Position numbers and translations under genes: made by a program. A stretch of DNA of 64,000 nucleotides. Source: Ascoidea asiatica (lineage: Eukaryota; Ascomycota; Saccharomycetes; Ascoideales; Ascoideaceae). The notes under the pieces were generated by a model. That model was not told where the DNA came from. It searched no databases and saw only the letters and a list, made by a program, of their open reading frames with translations. Location of the stretch: the NCBI GenBank assembly GCA_001600695.1, contig BCKQ01000011.1:286512-350511 (forward strand), given 5' to 3'. How positions within the stretch are numbered: the stretch's first letter is position 1; each line of letters starts with the position of its first letter. This document shows, piece by piece, positions 8,114-19,277 of this stretch.

Positions 8114-11104
8114 TTAATCATCATCCATATCATAATCTTCATCTTCTTCAACTCTTCTTAAAGGAGCTTCAACTTGTTCAACTTTTGCTTCAACTTTTTT
8201 TTCTGCAGGAACTGGTTCTGATGAACTAGTTTTAGCTTTAACAGCTGGTGAATTTTGTTTACTTTCTTTAGATTTCTCATTTTCTTTTTTTTTAGATTCT
8301 TGAACTGGTGCAGGTTTTATAACTGGACTTTCATTACTTTTATTTGAACCATTACTTGAACTTCTATTACTTTCAGTTTTCTCTGATTTTGATGATTTTT
8401 CAGTTGAATTAGAAGAAGTAGGTGTTGCTGCTTTTTTTTCTTTTGGTTTTATTGAAATTGGTCTTGAATTTGATTTTTCTTTACTTTCTTTTTTTTCTGT
8501 TGTCATTGTAGTTGATGTTGATAATGGACTACCAACAGAAGGTGAATTTGTATTTGAAAGTAATGAAGATAATTTATTATCTTTTTTTGAAGAACTTCCA
8601 TTATTACTTGAATCTTTATCCTTTTTATCATTTTTTCTTGAAGAAGTATTATGTTTTTTAACATGAGGACTTCTACCAGAACGTTTACTACTATTTGATG
8701 ATTTAGATGATTGATTTTGAGGAGTTGGAGATTTTTTATTATTTGAAGATCTTCTACCAGATTTTTTTTTAGCTTTTGGTTCTTTAACTTCATCTAATTC
8801 TCTCTTCAAAGGTATAATAGTATCAGTTTCTGGAGTTACAATATGAGTTTGAAGAGGAATTGGTATTTGAGTTGGTTGTTGAGGATGTTGAACAGTATGA
8901 GATTGAACAGTTTGTACAACTTGAGTTGCTGTTTGTTGATGTTTTTGTTGTTGTGATGATGGCGGTGGTACTGATGGTTGTGTTTGTGGTTGGGGTTGTG
9001 ATACAGGTAATACTTGAACTGGATGTTGAGGTTGTTGAGGTTGTATTTGAGTTTGAATTTGAGATTGAATTTGAGGTTGTTGTTGAATTTCAATTCTTTG
9101 ATTTTCATGTGATGATCTTATAGGATCATAATTTTGAATTGATAATTGAGGTTGCTGTGGTTGAGATTGAGATTGAGATTGAGGAAATTGTTGCAGAGAA
9201 AGTGATGGAGGAGGAAGTTGAGTTTCTGGAGCTGGATGATAACGATTTCTAACTTGTTGTTGTTCATTTTGAGCCAATTGTTGTAAAGAATTACCAGGAA
9301 TATTATGTTGAGATTGTTGTTGAGGAATAATTGAAGCTAATCTAATTTGTTGTGAAGATTGTTCTTGTTTTGGTAATTGTTGAGATCTATCTAAACCAAC
9401 ACCAGGTTGAAATTGTCTTAAATTTGTAAAATTTTGTGAAGGATTTTGTGGTGAAGAACCATTTAAAGGAATTGCAGAAAAATTATTCATACCATTATTT
9501 GCAATATTTAAACTTGCAGCAGAATCTTCTTGACTTGGTAACATTGTTAATGGTAAAGTTGGTTTTTGAGTTGGTGGAGGTAAAGAATTATTAACATTTG
9601 AAACACCACCTCTTTCTTGAAATTGATTTAATTCATCTAATCTTCTTTTAATATGAGGATTTGTTGGATCTAAATCTAAAGCATGTTTATAAGCATCTAA
9701 AGCATCAGAAATTTGATTATTACAAGTTTCATATAAAGTACCTAAATCATACCAAACTTCAGATATATATGGATTTAATCTTATAGCTCTTGTATAAGCA
9801 TCTAAAGCATCTCTAAATTGAGACATTTGATAATAAAGTACACCAATTGAACACCAAAAAGTTGGATTTCTTGAATCATAATTTACAGCTCTTTGAAAAG
9901 CATTATAAGCTTCATTATATTCAAAATTAATCATATAAACTCTACCAATATGATACCAAGTATGAGGATCAGTTTCATCAATTTTTAAAGATTCATTTAA
10001 AAATTCTAAAGCTTTACGAAAATCTTTAAATTCAGCAGTTGGTTGAGAATATAAACAACCTAATTGTTGTAAAACTTTTGAATGATTTGGATTAACAGCT
10101 AAAACTCTTTCATAAGCATCTTTTGCACCAGTAAAATCTCTTTGTTGTTCTAAAACAGCACCAATTTGAAACCAAACATCAGGTTGAGTTAATGGAGATG
10201 GTGGATTTGTTAAAATATATTTAAAACAATTTAAAGCATCAGTAAATTTATTTTGATTTTTATAAATAATACCTAATCTAAAATAAATTTCACTTGCTTT
10301 TTCAAAATTTTTATCTAAATCAAGAACTCTAACAAAAGCTTCTTCAGCATATTCAAAAGAACCATATCTATCATATAAAATTCCAATACCATGCCATAAT
10401 TTAGGTACATTTGGATTATTTAAATGATATAAAGCTTGTTGATAAGCAGAATAAGCATTTTGTAATTCATCTAACATTAAATAACAATGACCTAATAAAC
10501 CCCAAACATTACCATTTTTTGGATCAAGACTTAAAGCTTTTTGATATAATTCAGCAGCTCTTGGAAATAAATCTCTTGATCTTAATAAACTTGCTAAAGC
10601 AATTAAAGCTTTTGAATTATTTGGAGATAAAGTTAAAATTCGATCATAAGCATAAGTTGCTTTTTGATCATCATTTAAAGTTTCAGCTAATGAACCAATA
10701 GCTAACCAAGTTTCTATAGTTATATTCATTGGATCAGTATTTATTGAAATAATTTCATTTGAATTTGAAATTAAATTATTTTCATTTTGATCATTTAATT
10801 GAATTTGATTAATATTATTATTAATATTATTATTATTATTATTATTATTACCATTTAATAATATTCCATTACCATTTGATAAATTTCCATTACCATTAGT
10901 TATATTACCATTAGTATTATTATTATTATTATTATTATTATTGATTGAATGAAGATTTGATAATTGATTAATTTGTAAATTATTTTGATTTTGTTGAGAT
11001 TGAGATTGAGATTGAGATTGTGGTTGAGGTTGTAATTGTTGTTGAGTTGAATAAGAATTTAAAGTAGACAAATTTGTCCTATTTAAACCATTTGGAACTG
11101 ACAT
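8114..11104 (-). CDS. CYC8: General transcriptional corepressor Cyc8/Ssn6
   Basis: The TPR subunit of the Tup1-Cyc8 corepressor, which is recruited by sequence-specific factors and bridges them to Tup1. The 996-residue product has a Gln/Asn-rich N-terminus (1-125), then an uninterrupted array of about ten tetratricopeptide repeats from about residue 130 to 495. Examples are DPKNGNVWGLLGHCYLMLDE and DVWFQIGAVLEQQRDFTGAK. After this comes a Pro/Gln-rich region with long Gln-X runs, a Ser/Lys-rich region (SGRRSSNNKKSPTP) and an acidic tail (EDEDYDMDDD). Order and length match yeast Cyc8. Conserved TPR codons are less repetitive than the CAA/CAG-type Gln tracts around them. It starts at the ATG 11102-11104. 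The 3.4 kb upstream region is the longest in the window. Confidence 0.95.
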   Translation of the reverse strand: MSVPNGLNRTNLSTLNSYSTQQQLQPQPQSQSQSQSQQNQNNLQINQLSNLHSINNNNNNNNNTNGNITNGNGNLSNGNGILLNGNNNNNNNNINNNINQIQLNDQNENNLISNSNEIISINTDPMNITIETWLAIGSLAETLNDDQKATYAYDRILTLSPNNSKALIALASLLRSRDLFPRAAELYQKALSLDPKNGNVWGLLGHCYLMLDELQNAYSAYQQALYHLNNPNVPKLWHGIGILYDRYGSFEYAEEAFVRVLDLDKNFEKASEIYFRLGIIYKNQNKFTDALNCFKYILTNPPSPLTQPDVWFQIGAVLEQQRDFTGAKDAYERVLAVNPNHSKVLQQLGCLYSQPTAEFKDFRKALEFLNESLKIDETDPHTWYHIGRVYMINFEYNEAYNAFQRAVNYDSRNPTFWCSIGVLYYQMSQFRDALDAYTRAIRLNPYISEVWYDLGTLYETCNNQISDALDAYKHALDLDPTNPHIKRRLDELNQFQERGGVSNVNNSLPPPTQKPTLPLTMLPSQEDSAASLNIANNGMNNFSAIPLNGSSPQNPSQNFTNLRQFQPGVGLDRSQQLPKQEQSSQQIRLASIIPQQQSQHNIPGNSLQQLAQNEQQQVRNRYHPAPETQLPPPSLSLQQFPQSQSQSQPQQPQLSIQNYDPIRSSHENQRIEIQQQPQIQSQIQTQIQPQQPQHPVQVLPVSQPQPQTQPSVPPPSSQQQKHQQTATQVVQTVQSHTVQHPQQPTQIPIPLQTHIVTPETDTIIPLKRELDEVKEPKAKKKSGRRSSNNKKSPTPQNQSSKSSNSSKRSGRSPHVKKHNTSSRKNDKKDKDSSNNGSSSKKDNKLSSLLSNTNSPSVGSPLSTSTTMTTEKKESKEKSNSRPISIKPKEKKAATPTSSNSTEKSSKSEKTESNRSSSNGSNKSNESPVIKPAPVQESKKKENEKSKESKQNSPAVKAKTSSSEPVPAEKKVEAKVEQVEAPLRRVEEDEDYDMDDD

Positions 11105-13218
11105 TATTATTGTAATATATTATAAGTGAATATCATATAAAATAGATTACATATATATATATATATATATATAAATATTTATATTGAATGTATATGATAT
11201 AATATTGTATAATATTGTATAATATTGTATATGAGGTATATAATAAAAAGAAATAAAAGGAAAGTAAATAAGTAGTTAGTTAATAAATAATTAAAGAGCA
11301 AATAAATTTATTAAATTAAAATTAAATTAAAAATTAAATTAAAAATAAAGTAAAATTAGAGTAAAATTAGAGTAAGAGTAAAAGCAAAAGTAAAAAATAA
11401 ATTAAAAAAAAGGGAAATATAAGTTGTATTTATATTAAATATAAATTAAGTAAAATAACGTTATATAAAATCATGAAATTTTAAAGAAACAAATTGATAA
11501 GAAAATAAGAAATTTGTTTTAAAGATTTTTAAAAGTAGCAATAATGAATTAATATATTATTAATGTTATTAATATTATTATTATGATTATTTTGAAATTA
11601 AGGAAGGATGAAAAAATTGGAAATTGAAATAAGAAATAAGAAATTTAAATCCAGAAAAGTATTGTGGAAAAAGTAAGATTTGAAGTTAGTGCGGATACGT
11701 AGTTGATAATAATGTTGATAATAATGTTATGTTTAATGTTATTATTAGTAATTTATGCTTTTAGTACTCTTTAAAAGGTTTAAAGGTTTAAAATGTTTTA
11801 AAGGTTTTAAACTGTTGACAAATTAAAATTAAACTGAAATTAAATTGAATTAAATTGAATTAAATTGGGAGTGAGACTAAAATTGTTTAAAATAAGATTT
11901 TTGGGGGAATCTTAGAAATTGACAAAGCACTGGAACAAAAACAGGAGAAGTACCGGGAATTGTTCTCTCGTACCGGTATCCTCATAGTTAACAATGAGTA
12001 TATTAGTAAGTTGTTACATAATCAACCACTTTAAATGAGGAGTTTTGGGAACAAGACTTGACAAGAACGTATATCAGTGGGTAAGTGAACTTGAATGCAG
12101 CAAAGAGCGGAATGGTTTTGGTGCTTTGGAAAGCGGCAGTCGGGTGTAGATCGGTGTGGATCGGTGTGCACAGATGTTCCCTGCGGTGTGAGTCTTAGCA
12201 ACACCAGCTTCAGTAACGCTAACTGGAAAAAAGATTACTTCCCAGGAACCAAATTATGATACCATTGGAGTAAAAATGAAGATCAATAAATCATTGAATT
12301 TAACTAACAAGTATTGAAACTTGGATTACGTAGTATAATCACTATTTGGAGGGTGGTACATTTGGTTAATTAATTGTCTACACCACCGCAGTCACTGATT
12401 CATATTCATATTCATATTCATATTCATATTCAAATTCAAATTCAAATTCTGATTCAGACACAGGTTCAAATGGGAAACTGCCTGAATTACATATTAATTA
12501 TAAATTATAAATTAATTACAAATTACAAATTAATTACTTTTTAAATTACAAAGAACTAATTACAAAGTGTTAATTACAAAGTGAACAGCGAAATTTAAAA
12601 TTGAATTTAAACACCGACTGAAATATGTACGAGATTCGTACTACAAGCAAAAAAGAGTCGTTTCACCCGTTTGCAAAGTCGAAAAAGATGTAAAAGATGT
12701 AAAAGATGTAAAAGATGCAAATTTTGAGGAAGAAATAAGACTGAAGACTAAAAAGGGACAAGAAGAAAAAGAATAAGAAGAAGAAGAATCCAAATAAAAG
12801 TGGTTGAACCACAAAAAGAAAAACAAGTTTGTAGCAAGTACTGAATTCTCATTCCATACTTTTCTGTGGTATTTGTAGTTGTAGTTGAGATAACAAGGAA
12901 GGAGAGAAAGGTCTGAAAGGTTGAGTGCAATGTTTAATTGAATAAGTGAATAATTATAAAATTAAACAATAAAACACCACAGGTACACTCTCTCACTCTC
13001 ACTCTCACTCTTTTTTCTTACTGTCTGAGGTATATTCAGCCTGATTGACCCTCCGAGAAATTAGAAATTATCTTTCTTTCTTCATTTTTTAAAACTAAAC
13101 AATCTTGACAACTCACACAACGCTGCTGTCAGCTTTCATTTCAATCCCAGCCACTAAAATCGTTTCAATTATTAACAAAAAGACAGATTATTACTGTATT
13201 ATTTCATTTCAATTATAT

Positions 13219-13250
<32 letters not shown>
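13219..13250. repeat. (TCTA)n microsatellite
   Basis: Eight tandem TCTA/ATCT units in the long region upstream of CYC8. Confidence 0.9.
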
Positions 13251-13251
<1 letters not shown>

Positions 13252-14080
13252 ATTAGAAATACTTTTTATAAATACTTTTTATAATATAATATGATATAGT
13301 ATTTAATATATCATATTATAACAGTTACCATACTTTTATTATATTTATATTTATATTTATATTCATATTTATATTCATATTTATAATACCCTATTACATA
13401 CTGTATTCGCATACAATTTGTAATCCCGTAAACCAAGTAAACTAAGTAAAACAAGTAAAACAAGCAAAACAAGCAAAAGAACCTAACCAGATCCGAGTTT
13501 TTTCATTTGTCTCTTTCGGCCGTTGTTACCATATTATTGATTTTGCTAATTATATTAATTATATTATTATTAGTTACATTAATTATATTATTATTTTACA
13601 ACAATCATAACGTCACTCAGAAGTTCGCCATGATGGCCCAGACGCCACCAGTTGCTTTACAAAAACAAGCCACGTGACTCTCCACCTAGAGGGGCTTCTA
13701 TTGATAATGTCAACTTGTGCTTCCGCGTCTGTTCCCGCAGTTTGAAAATACGTAACTTCAAAGGGCTGACTTGCTGCGGTCTAGCCACTGAAAAAGAACA
13801 CTAAACCAATCCAACACTTAGCCTCCTATACTTAGACACATTCAATTTATATTATCTTGGTATTATAATAAAAGACTTCTCCTTCTTTTTTCTTCTTCCT
13901 CATCTTCTTTTCTTCTTTGTGTTCAATGATTCCTCTTCTACCCTTTAAACTTCTCCACTTTTGATCCTCAATAATCACTATCACTACACTATTACTATTA
14001 ATATTGTACAGCGTTAAACGCGTTCCACCAAACATTATCAATTTCTATTATCCCGGGCAAATTTGGATTAAATTTATTTT

Positions 14081-14130
14081 AAAATCTATTAGAATCTATT
14101 AGAATCTATTAGAATCTATTAGAATCTGTT
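14081..14130. repeat. 10-bp tandem repeat AGAATCTATT
   Basis: About five head-to-tail copies, the first and last slightly diverged. They lie between CYC8 and the Gfd2-like gene. Confidence 0.85.
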
Positions 14131-14494
14131 TGTAGCTGATTCAATTGCCTATCTGAGATCACCTGCCACTAACTCTCAACCCAGGAGTAAAAGTAACCCG
14201 GTAATTATCACTTTTTAAGCCTTTTAATTTTTATTTAGACCTGAATACTGCTGTTATTCACTCACTCCGTACGGAATTTAACCACTTAAACTACTTAGCT
14301 ACTATACGATTTTCATTATTACGAAATGTAACCACCTTATTTAACCGTTTAATTATTATATTATTACATTACTACTACTATATATTAAATACATAATTTA
14401 TTTTATTTACAAGTCACTTAATAACTTACCGAAGCATATTTTATATTTTTAATACTATTATACTATTTTACTTTATTTATATACTCTAGATTTA

Positions 14495-16192
14495 TCATGA
14501 ATTCTTAACTTCTTTAACTTCTTTAACTTCTTTAACTTCAATAATACTATCTGATTCAATATTTCCATCTGATTTATAAATTTCAATAGATTTCTTCAGT
14601 ACTTCTGTATCAACTTTTACTTTTACTTCTTCCTCTTTTGGTTCTCCATAATTTTCATCTTCTTCTGCTAAAATATCTTTAATATCCTTAATTTTCTTAC
14701 TATTCTTAATAATTTTAATATTCTTAATATTATTTTCTTTATAATTATCATTATCATTATCATTATCATTATCATTATCATTATCATTATTTTCAAATTT
14801 ATTATAATTAATTCCACATATTTTTGTAATAGATTTTGGATATGATGAATTACTTAACCAAATTTTATAAATTCTTTCAAGAACTTCATTTTCATTAATA
14901 TTTATTATACCAAAAATTTCATTATTACTTATATTCATTTTACCATTATTTTCTTTTTTAATTAAATTTTTTTTAAAATTAACAAATTCTAATTCATTTT
15001 CATACATATTATAATATCCATCATAATTTTCAGGTTCTAAAATTCTTAAAATTTCTTCACCTGTTAATAATTTAAATTCTTTTTTTGTATATCTTGAAAT
15101 TTTTTCTGAATTAAAAATATCTGGATAATTTGAACAATATTTATTAACTCTTAATTCTGGATCACATAATTTTAATAATACAAGTAATGTAAAATATGCA
15201 TCATTTGCTCCATTATGTAAATAAATTCCTGGTATACCTAATTTTTGTAAAATAAATGTTAAATTACTTTTTTTTAATTTTTTACCAATTACTGTTAATT
15301 TCCAAATTTCATATGTATCTAAAATTGGTATATTACTTGGTGTTGAAATATTTAATGTATTTATTAAAAATGTTCTATCTGCTTTATAATTATGTCCAAC
15401 AATTGCTAAATTTTCTTCTCCATAATATTTTAAAATTGAATAATAAATTTCTTTAAATTCTTTACTTGTTATACAAAATGATAATCCATTAAGAAATCGA
15501 AATTTATTATTTGGTACCCATTTAAAATTTAATCTTTCAATATTTTCTTTAATTATAAAATGTAAATTTATAAAATTTGGACATATTGAATTTTTTTGAT
15601 TTCTTGGATCATAAATTGAAATTCCAATTTCCAATGGTTTTTTTAAATTTGATTCATGAACTTCTAAATCAATTGAAATTAATATTGTTTTTTTATCATT
15701 TGCAATTTTTATATGTTTTTTTAAATCATCATAATTTTTTCTATTAAATAATTCTTTTTTTTTTATACTAAAATTTAAATTTGTTAATCTATATAAAAAT
15801 TTCCATCTTAAATCAATTAATCTTAAACATTGTACCATTGGATCATTTTCTCCTTTTGGATGTGTTAATTTATTAATTTCTTTTTGATTAAAAATTATTG
15901 AATTTTCTTCATGTATTTTTAATTCTTCAATTTTTTTTCTTAAAATTTCTTTATCATTTTTATCATAATTTAAACTTTTTTGAAATTTATTTTTATTTTC
16001 TTCAAAATTAAATTCTTCACTAAATACTTCAATTGAATCTCTTTTTCTTATAACATATTTTAAATTTGGTCTTGATGATGTACCATTTAATTTTGTAATA
16101 TTATTTAAAATATGAAATTTTCTAAAATTTCTAAAATTTCTAAAATTTCTTAAATTTCTTCTACTATATGACTTGATTGAAGAAACATTCAT
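14495..16192 (-). CDS. Gfd2/YDR514C-like DEDDh nuclease-fold protein
   Basis: The 565-residue product has an RNase H-like domain at about residues 165-345. The five expected acidic/His positions of a DEDDh 3'-5' exonuclease are all visible: D175 and E177 (SIDLEVHE), D272 (GHNYKADRTF), H326 and D331 (HNGANDAY). This architecture is that of the fungal Gfd2/YDR514C family. Gfd2 was named for helping the mRNA-export helicase Dbp5; its enzymatic activity is not established to my knowledge. The N-terminus is basic and Arg/Phe-rich with repeated NFR units and could be a targeting signal. After residue 400 the protein becomes Asn/Asp- and Glu/Lys-rich with NDNDND repeats and a VKEVKEVKEVK tail. The start is the ATG at 16190-16192; an in-frame upstream TTG at 16196-16198 is not a plausible start. 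Exact orthology between the two S. cerevisiae paralogues is not decided. Confidence 0.7.
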   Translation of the reverse strand: MNVSSIKSYSRRNLRNFRNFRNFRKFHILNNITKLNGTSSRPNLKYVIRKRDSIEVFSEEFNFEENKNKFQKSLNYDKNDKEILRKKIEELKIHEENSIIFNQKEINKLTHPKGENDPMVQCLRLIDLRWKFLYRLTNLNFSIKKKELFNRKNYDDLKKHIKIANDKKTILISIDLEVHESNLKKPLEIGISIYDPRNQKNSICPNFINLHFIIKENIERLNFKWVPNNKFRFLNGLSFCITSKEFKEIYYSILKYYGEENLAIVGHNYKADRTFLINTLNISTPSNIPILDTYEIWKLTVIGKKLKKSNLTFILQKLGIPGIYLHNGANDAYFTLLVLLKLCDPELRVNKYCSNYPDIFNSEKISRYTKKEFKLLTGEEILRILEPENYDGYYNMYENELEFVNFKKNLIKKENNGKMNISNNEIFGIININENEVLERIYKIWLSNSSYPKSITKICGINYNKFENNDNDNDNDNDNDNDNYKENNIKNIKIIKNSKKIKDIKDILAEEDENYGEPKEEEVKVKVDTEVLKKSIEIYKSDGNIESDSIIEVKEVKEVKEVKNS

Positions 16193-16337
16193 ATTCAAAT
16201 CAATTATATTCTTCTTCTTTACTAATTATAGTTATTTTTTATTAATATTCTTAGTATCTTAATAACTTTTATATATATTTCTTGAATTAAAACACTTCAA
16301 TTTATTTCAATACTTATTTCAATACTTCTTCAATCAT

Positions 16338-16376
<39 letters not shown>

Positions 16377-16648
16377 TTCACTTATGAAAAACTGAAAAAA
16401 AAGTAAAAATAAAACATTGGATCATGTCACGTGGTACACTTACCTTAAAACTGGCTTCAAAATAAAATATAAATAAAAAATAATTTTTTTACGCGTTTAA
16501 AACTTTTTAAGAAAGTAAACAAAGAATAAATAAAAAAGAATCAATTAGATATTATATTATATTGGAGATATTATATTATATTGGAGATATTAGATTAGAG
16601 ATAGTAGATTAGAGATCAGTATCAAAAGAAAAAAGTTGATTAGAGTTA
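16193..16648. other. Intergenic with CACGTG and ACGCGT
   Basis: This is the upstream region of the Gfd2-like gene. It has a (TTTA)n tract at about 16336-16378, GTCACGTG at 16427-16434 (about 235 bp upstream of the ATG) and ACGCGT at 16491-16496 (about 300 bp upstream). An ATTGGAGAT/TAGATTAGAGAT direct repeat lies at about 16560-16615, close to the 3' end of the methyltransferase gene. Confidence 0.6.
16428..16496. promoter_or_regulatory. Candidate Cbf1-type and MCB-type sites
   Basis: CACGTG at 16428-16433 and the MluI cell-cycle box sequence ACGCGT at 16491-16496 lie upstream of the Gfd2-like gene. Single matches are weak evidence of function. Confidence 0.3.
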
Positions 16649-17666
16649 TTATGAATCATTGATATAAATAACTTCACCATGAATCATTCCAAATAAAGAT
16701 TGTTCATTTTCAATCCATCTTAACCAAGATTCAGAAATATATTTTAAATAATTTTCATCAATATTTAATTCTGAATTAAATTTATTAACTTTATTCTTAT
16801 ATTCTTCACTTATTGTTCTTTCTGACCAAGTTTCTGCAAGCCATTTAATATCTTCTTTATTATTATAAAACCAAGTACCTAAAGTAAATTTAAAATTTTT
16901 TAAATTATTTAAATTTTCAAATTTTGCTTTTTTTAACCAATTTTTTAAAAAAATTCCTGCATCTGGTTCAAATCCAGATAATTTATTAATTTTATAATAA
17001 AGTTCAACCCATTCTTTAAAAGGTTTAAAATCTTTTGGTAACCAAAAAAATTGATTATAAATTGCTTCTCTTAATGAAATTATACCACCATTATTTAAAC
17101 TTAATTTTTTAATATTTTTTAAAGCTTTAATTGGATTTTTTAAATGTTGTAAAACTTGATGAAGATGAATAATATCAAATTTTAAATGATTATTATTATT
17201 ATTATTATCTCCATTTAATTCTTTTGATGATAAATTTTCAATATCATCTCTAATTATTTCAATATTTTTAAAATCAATATTCCATAATTTAAAATTATCT
17301 TTTAATTTATTTAAAACTTTTTCATTTATATCACAACAATAAAATTTAAATTTTATTTTCTTAGAAATTAAATATTCAATCATATGACGACTTATATATC
17401 CAGGTCCACATCCAAAATCTATAAAATAAAAAGTAAAAATGAAGTTAATTTATGAAGTTATTTACAATCTTGAAATACATTTTCAACTTACCTAAAATTT
17501 TTAAATAATTATCTCCAGATTCTCCAAAATTTTTTGTATAAAATTCTAAATTTTTATTTATATGAGCTAATAAATGTGGTGCTGCATTTTCAAATGTTCT
17601 CCATGAATATGCTCTATAAACAGCTTTATTAAATCCATGAACATATTCATCTACTTTTTTTTCCAT
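16649..17666 (-). CDS. Spliced SAM-dependent class I methyltransferase
   Basis: Two exons, 17492-17666 and 16649-17418, joined across a 73-nt intron to give 314 residues. Joining them restores Rossmann motif I, DFGCGPGY, whose first Asp codon is split by the intron; this is the strongest proof of the splice. The N-terminal segment resembles the YxHGHxxxVxxxHxWRTxENxAxxLLxHI pattern of fungal UbiE/COQ5-like methyltransferases (here SWRTFENAAPHLLAHI). Motif II-like CDIN, a FDIIHLHQVLQHL post-motif and a NGGIISLREA strand follow. The C-terminal WLAETWSERT and SWLRWIENEQSLFGMIHGE segments look like the substrate lid. The substrate is unknown; trans-aconitate and small-molecule methylation are both possible. 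The ATG at 17664-17666 is used, since the open frame upstream begins only with TTG. Confidence 0.8.
17419..17491 (-). other. Spliceosomal intron, methyltransferase gene
   Basis: Minus-strand donor GTAAGT (17486-17491) and acceptor TTTATAG ending at 17419. A branch-like AATTAAC lies at 17444-17450. Length is 73 nt. Removal restores the frame and the DFGCGPG SAM motif. Confidence 0.9.
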
Positions 17667-17717
17667 TTTCAAATATAATATTAATATTAATAATAATAAT
17701 AATAATAATAATGATAA

Positions 17718-17748
<31 letters not shown>

Positions 17749-18056
17749 AATAATAATAAATTAATTCAATTGAAATTATAAAGAATATCTTTAGTTATTT
17801 ATACAAAATGTGTATGAGATTTATTTCATTTTATACCCCAGAATTATGCTTTAAAACTGACCGAAACAGGCTTCAACCTCCGATTTCGCTATCTATTAAA
17901 AAAAATAATACTTAAATATAAAACTCAATTGAATTAATTGTTAAATGAGAATATTGAAGTATTTATTGCTCAAATTAATGAAAAAAAAAATTACGAACAA
18001 AAAGGTAATTATAAAGAAAAGAAAAGAAAAGAAAAGATTAATAAAAAAAAAAAGAA
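17667..18056. other. Intergenic with trinucleotide tracts
   Basis: Contains an (ATA/TAA)n run at 17690-17720 joined to a (GAA)10 run at 17721-17750, immediately upstream of the methyltransferase ATG. The rest is AT-rich with a GAAAA repeat near 18020. No gene is seen. Confidence 0.7.
17690..17750. repeat. Compound (TAA)n-(GAA)n microsatellite
   Basis: About ten TAA-type units followed by ten GAA units, 24-84 bp upstream of the methyltransferase start. Confidence 0.9.
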
Positions 18057-19139
18057 TCAATGATTTTTAATAAGAATTCTTTGAGTATATTCAGCAAAAT
18101 TTTCATTTTTATTAATTTTAACATCAAGATTTGGTTGAATAAAAACTGCCATTGTATTTCTTGAAATTCCAATTGAATTTTTTGATGATTTAACATAATG
18201 TTTTACAGCTTTAAATTTATTTTTTGAAATTTCTTGTAATGCAGATCCAATTTGAAAAATTATTGAATCTTTTGGTATATTAATTTTTATATCTTTATTA
18301 TTATTTATATTTAAATCTTTAATATATAAACCTGAATTATTATCTGGATTTTTAATTTCTTTAAGATTATTAATTTTAATATAATTTTGTAAATTAGATT
18401 CATCTAAAAACATTGCTGATGTTAAACCAGTTAAACAAGAATGATCAAAATGAGAACCACACCAATAATCTTCATCTTTAATATCATTTAAATTATTTAT
18501 TGGATAATAATGAAGTAATCTTGCTTTTGTTGTAGTTGATTCTTTTATAATATTTTGTAAAAGTTTTTTTTGATAATCATTAAAATTTTTATTCATATAT
18601 TCATCTAAATATTTTGATAATTTAAGACCAATATTAATTATAAAATTAATAAATTCTTTACAATCATTTTCAAAATTTTTTAATTCTTTTAAATTTTTTT
18701 CATATTTTTCTTTATTTAAAATACTTAAATTATTTAACCAATTATTTTTAGTTGTATAAGCTTTAAAATTCAGAAAATTTTTAATATCATTTTCATTTGG
18801 ACCTTCTAAAATTTTATTTTTAAAAAATGAACAATTAATATAATATGAACCTTTTAAATTATCATAATGATTATTATCTAATTTTTCTTTACCTTTTGAC
18901 CAACCAACAAGATAAAAAGATTCTTTAATTTCTAAAGAATTTAAAATTTCTTCAGGTAAATTTGATAAAATTGTTATAGATTTTAAAACTTTTTCTCTTA
19001 ATTTTAAATAATCATTACCTAAATTATTTATCATAATTAAACCAAGAGAATTATTACCAAATGATTGTTCAAGAATTAAATCATTTAATTTATTATTTTC
19101 TAGATCTTGTAATGAAATACTTCTTGGTTCTAAATTCAT
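18057..19139 (-). CDS. 2-oxoglutarate/Fe(II)-dependent oxygenase
   Basis: The 360-residue product belongs to the isopenicillin N synthase-like oxygenase superfamily. The iron-binding triad is visible: H230 and D232 in SHFDHSCLTG and H314 in VKHYV. R327 in SRNTMAVF is the likely 2-oxoglutarate-binding Arg. SIIFQIGSALQEIS before H314 is the usual strand of the double-stranded beta-helix. The N-terminal half is helical and Lys/Asn-rich. No signal peptide or membrane segment is seen, so it is probably cytosolic. Yeasts hold a few such proteins of unknown substrate, and the substrate cannot be read from the sequence. It sits in a run of minus-strand genes between the methyltransferase and CAF16, with separate upstream regions. 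The start is the only ATG compatible with the N-terminal fold (19137-19139). Confidence 0.8.
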   Translation of the reverse strand: MNLEPRSISLQDLENNKLNDLILEQSFGNNSLGLIMINNLGNDYLKLREKVLKSITILSNLPEEILNSLEIKESFYLVGWSKGKEKLDNNHYDNLKGSYYINCSFFKNKILEGPNENDIKNFLNFKAYTTKNNWLNNLSILNKEKYEKNLKELKNFENDCKEFINFIINIGLKLSKYLDEYMNKNFNDYQKKLLQNIIKESTTTKARLLHYYPINNLNDIKDEDYWCGSHFDHSCLTGLTSAMFLDESNLQNYIKINNLKEIKNPDNNSGLYIKDLNINNNKDIKINIPKDSIIFQIGSALQEISKNKFKAVKHYVKSSKNSIGISRNTMAVFIQPNLDVKINKNENFAEYTQRILIKNH

Positions 19140-19277
19140 ATTTTTCTTGTATTGTTTATTTTTATTGTATTGATTATTATTGATTGAGTATATGTTTTAC
19201 TGATGGTATTTGATTATCTATTATTCATTATCATTTCTATATTAGTTTTGTATATAATTGTTATATTATATTTAAAT

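Larger units (their letters stand above)
11105..14494. other. Intergenic: long upstream region of CYC8
   Basis: There are 3.4 kb without a convincing gene. An (AT)n tract lies at about 11150-11173, a GC-richer island at about 11930-12250, TTCATA repeats at 12399-12449, a CTCACT repeat near 12985, a (TCTA)n microsatellite at 13219-13250, a GC-richer island at about 13490-13800 with CACGTG at 13671-13676, AACGCGTT at 14017-14024, and a 10-bp AGAATCTATT repeat at 14081-14130. Short open frames at 12641-12930 and 13847-14041 are Phe/Ser- or Lys-rich and resemble nothing known. It could contain a non-coding RNA, but nothing in the sequence proves that. Confidence 0.5.

Noticed and set aside
12641-14041. 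Short frames upstream of CYC8
   Set aside because: Phe/Ser- or Lys-rich translations of simple repeats, no family match, no splice-linked continuation seen.
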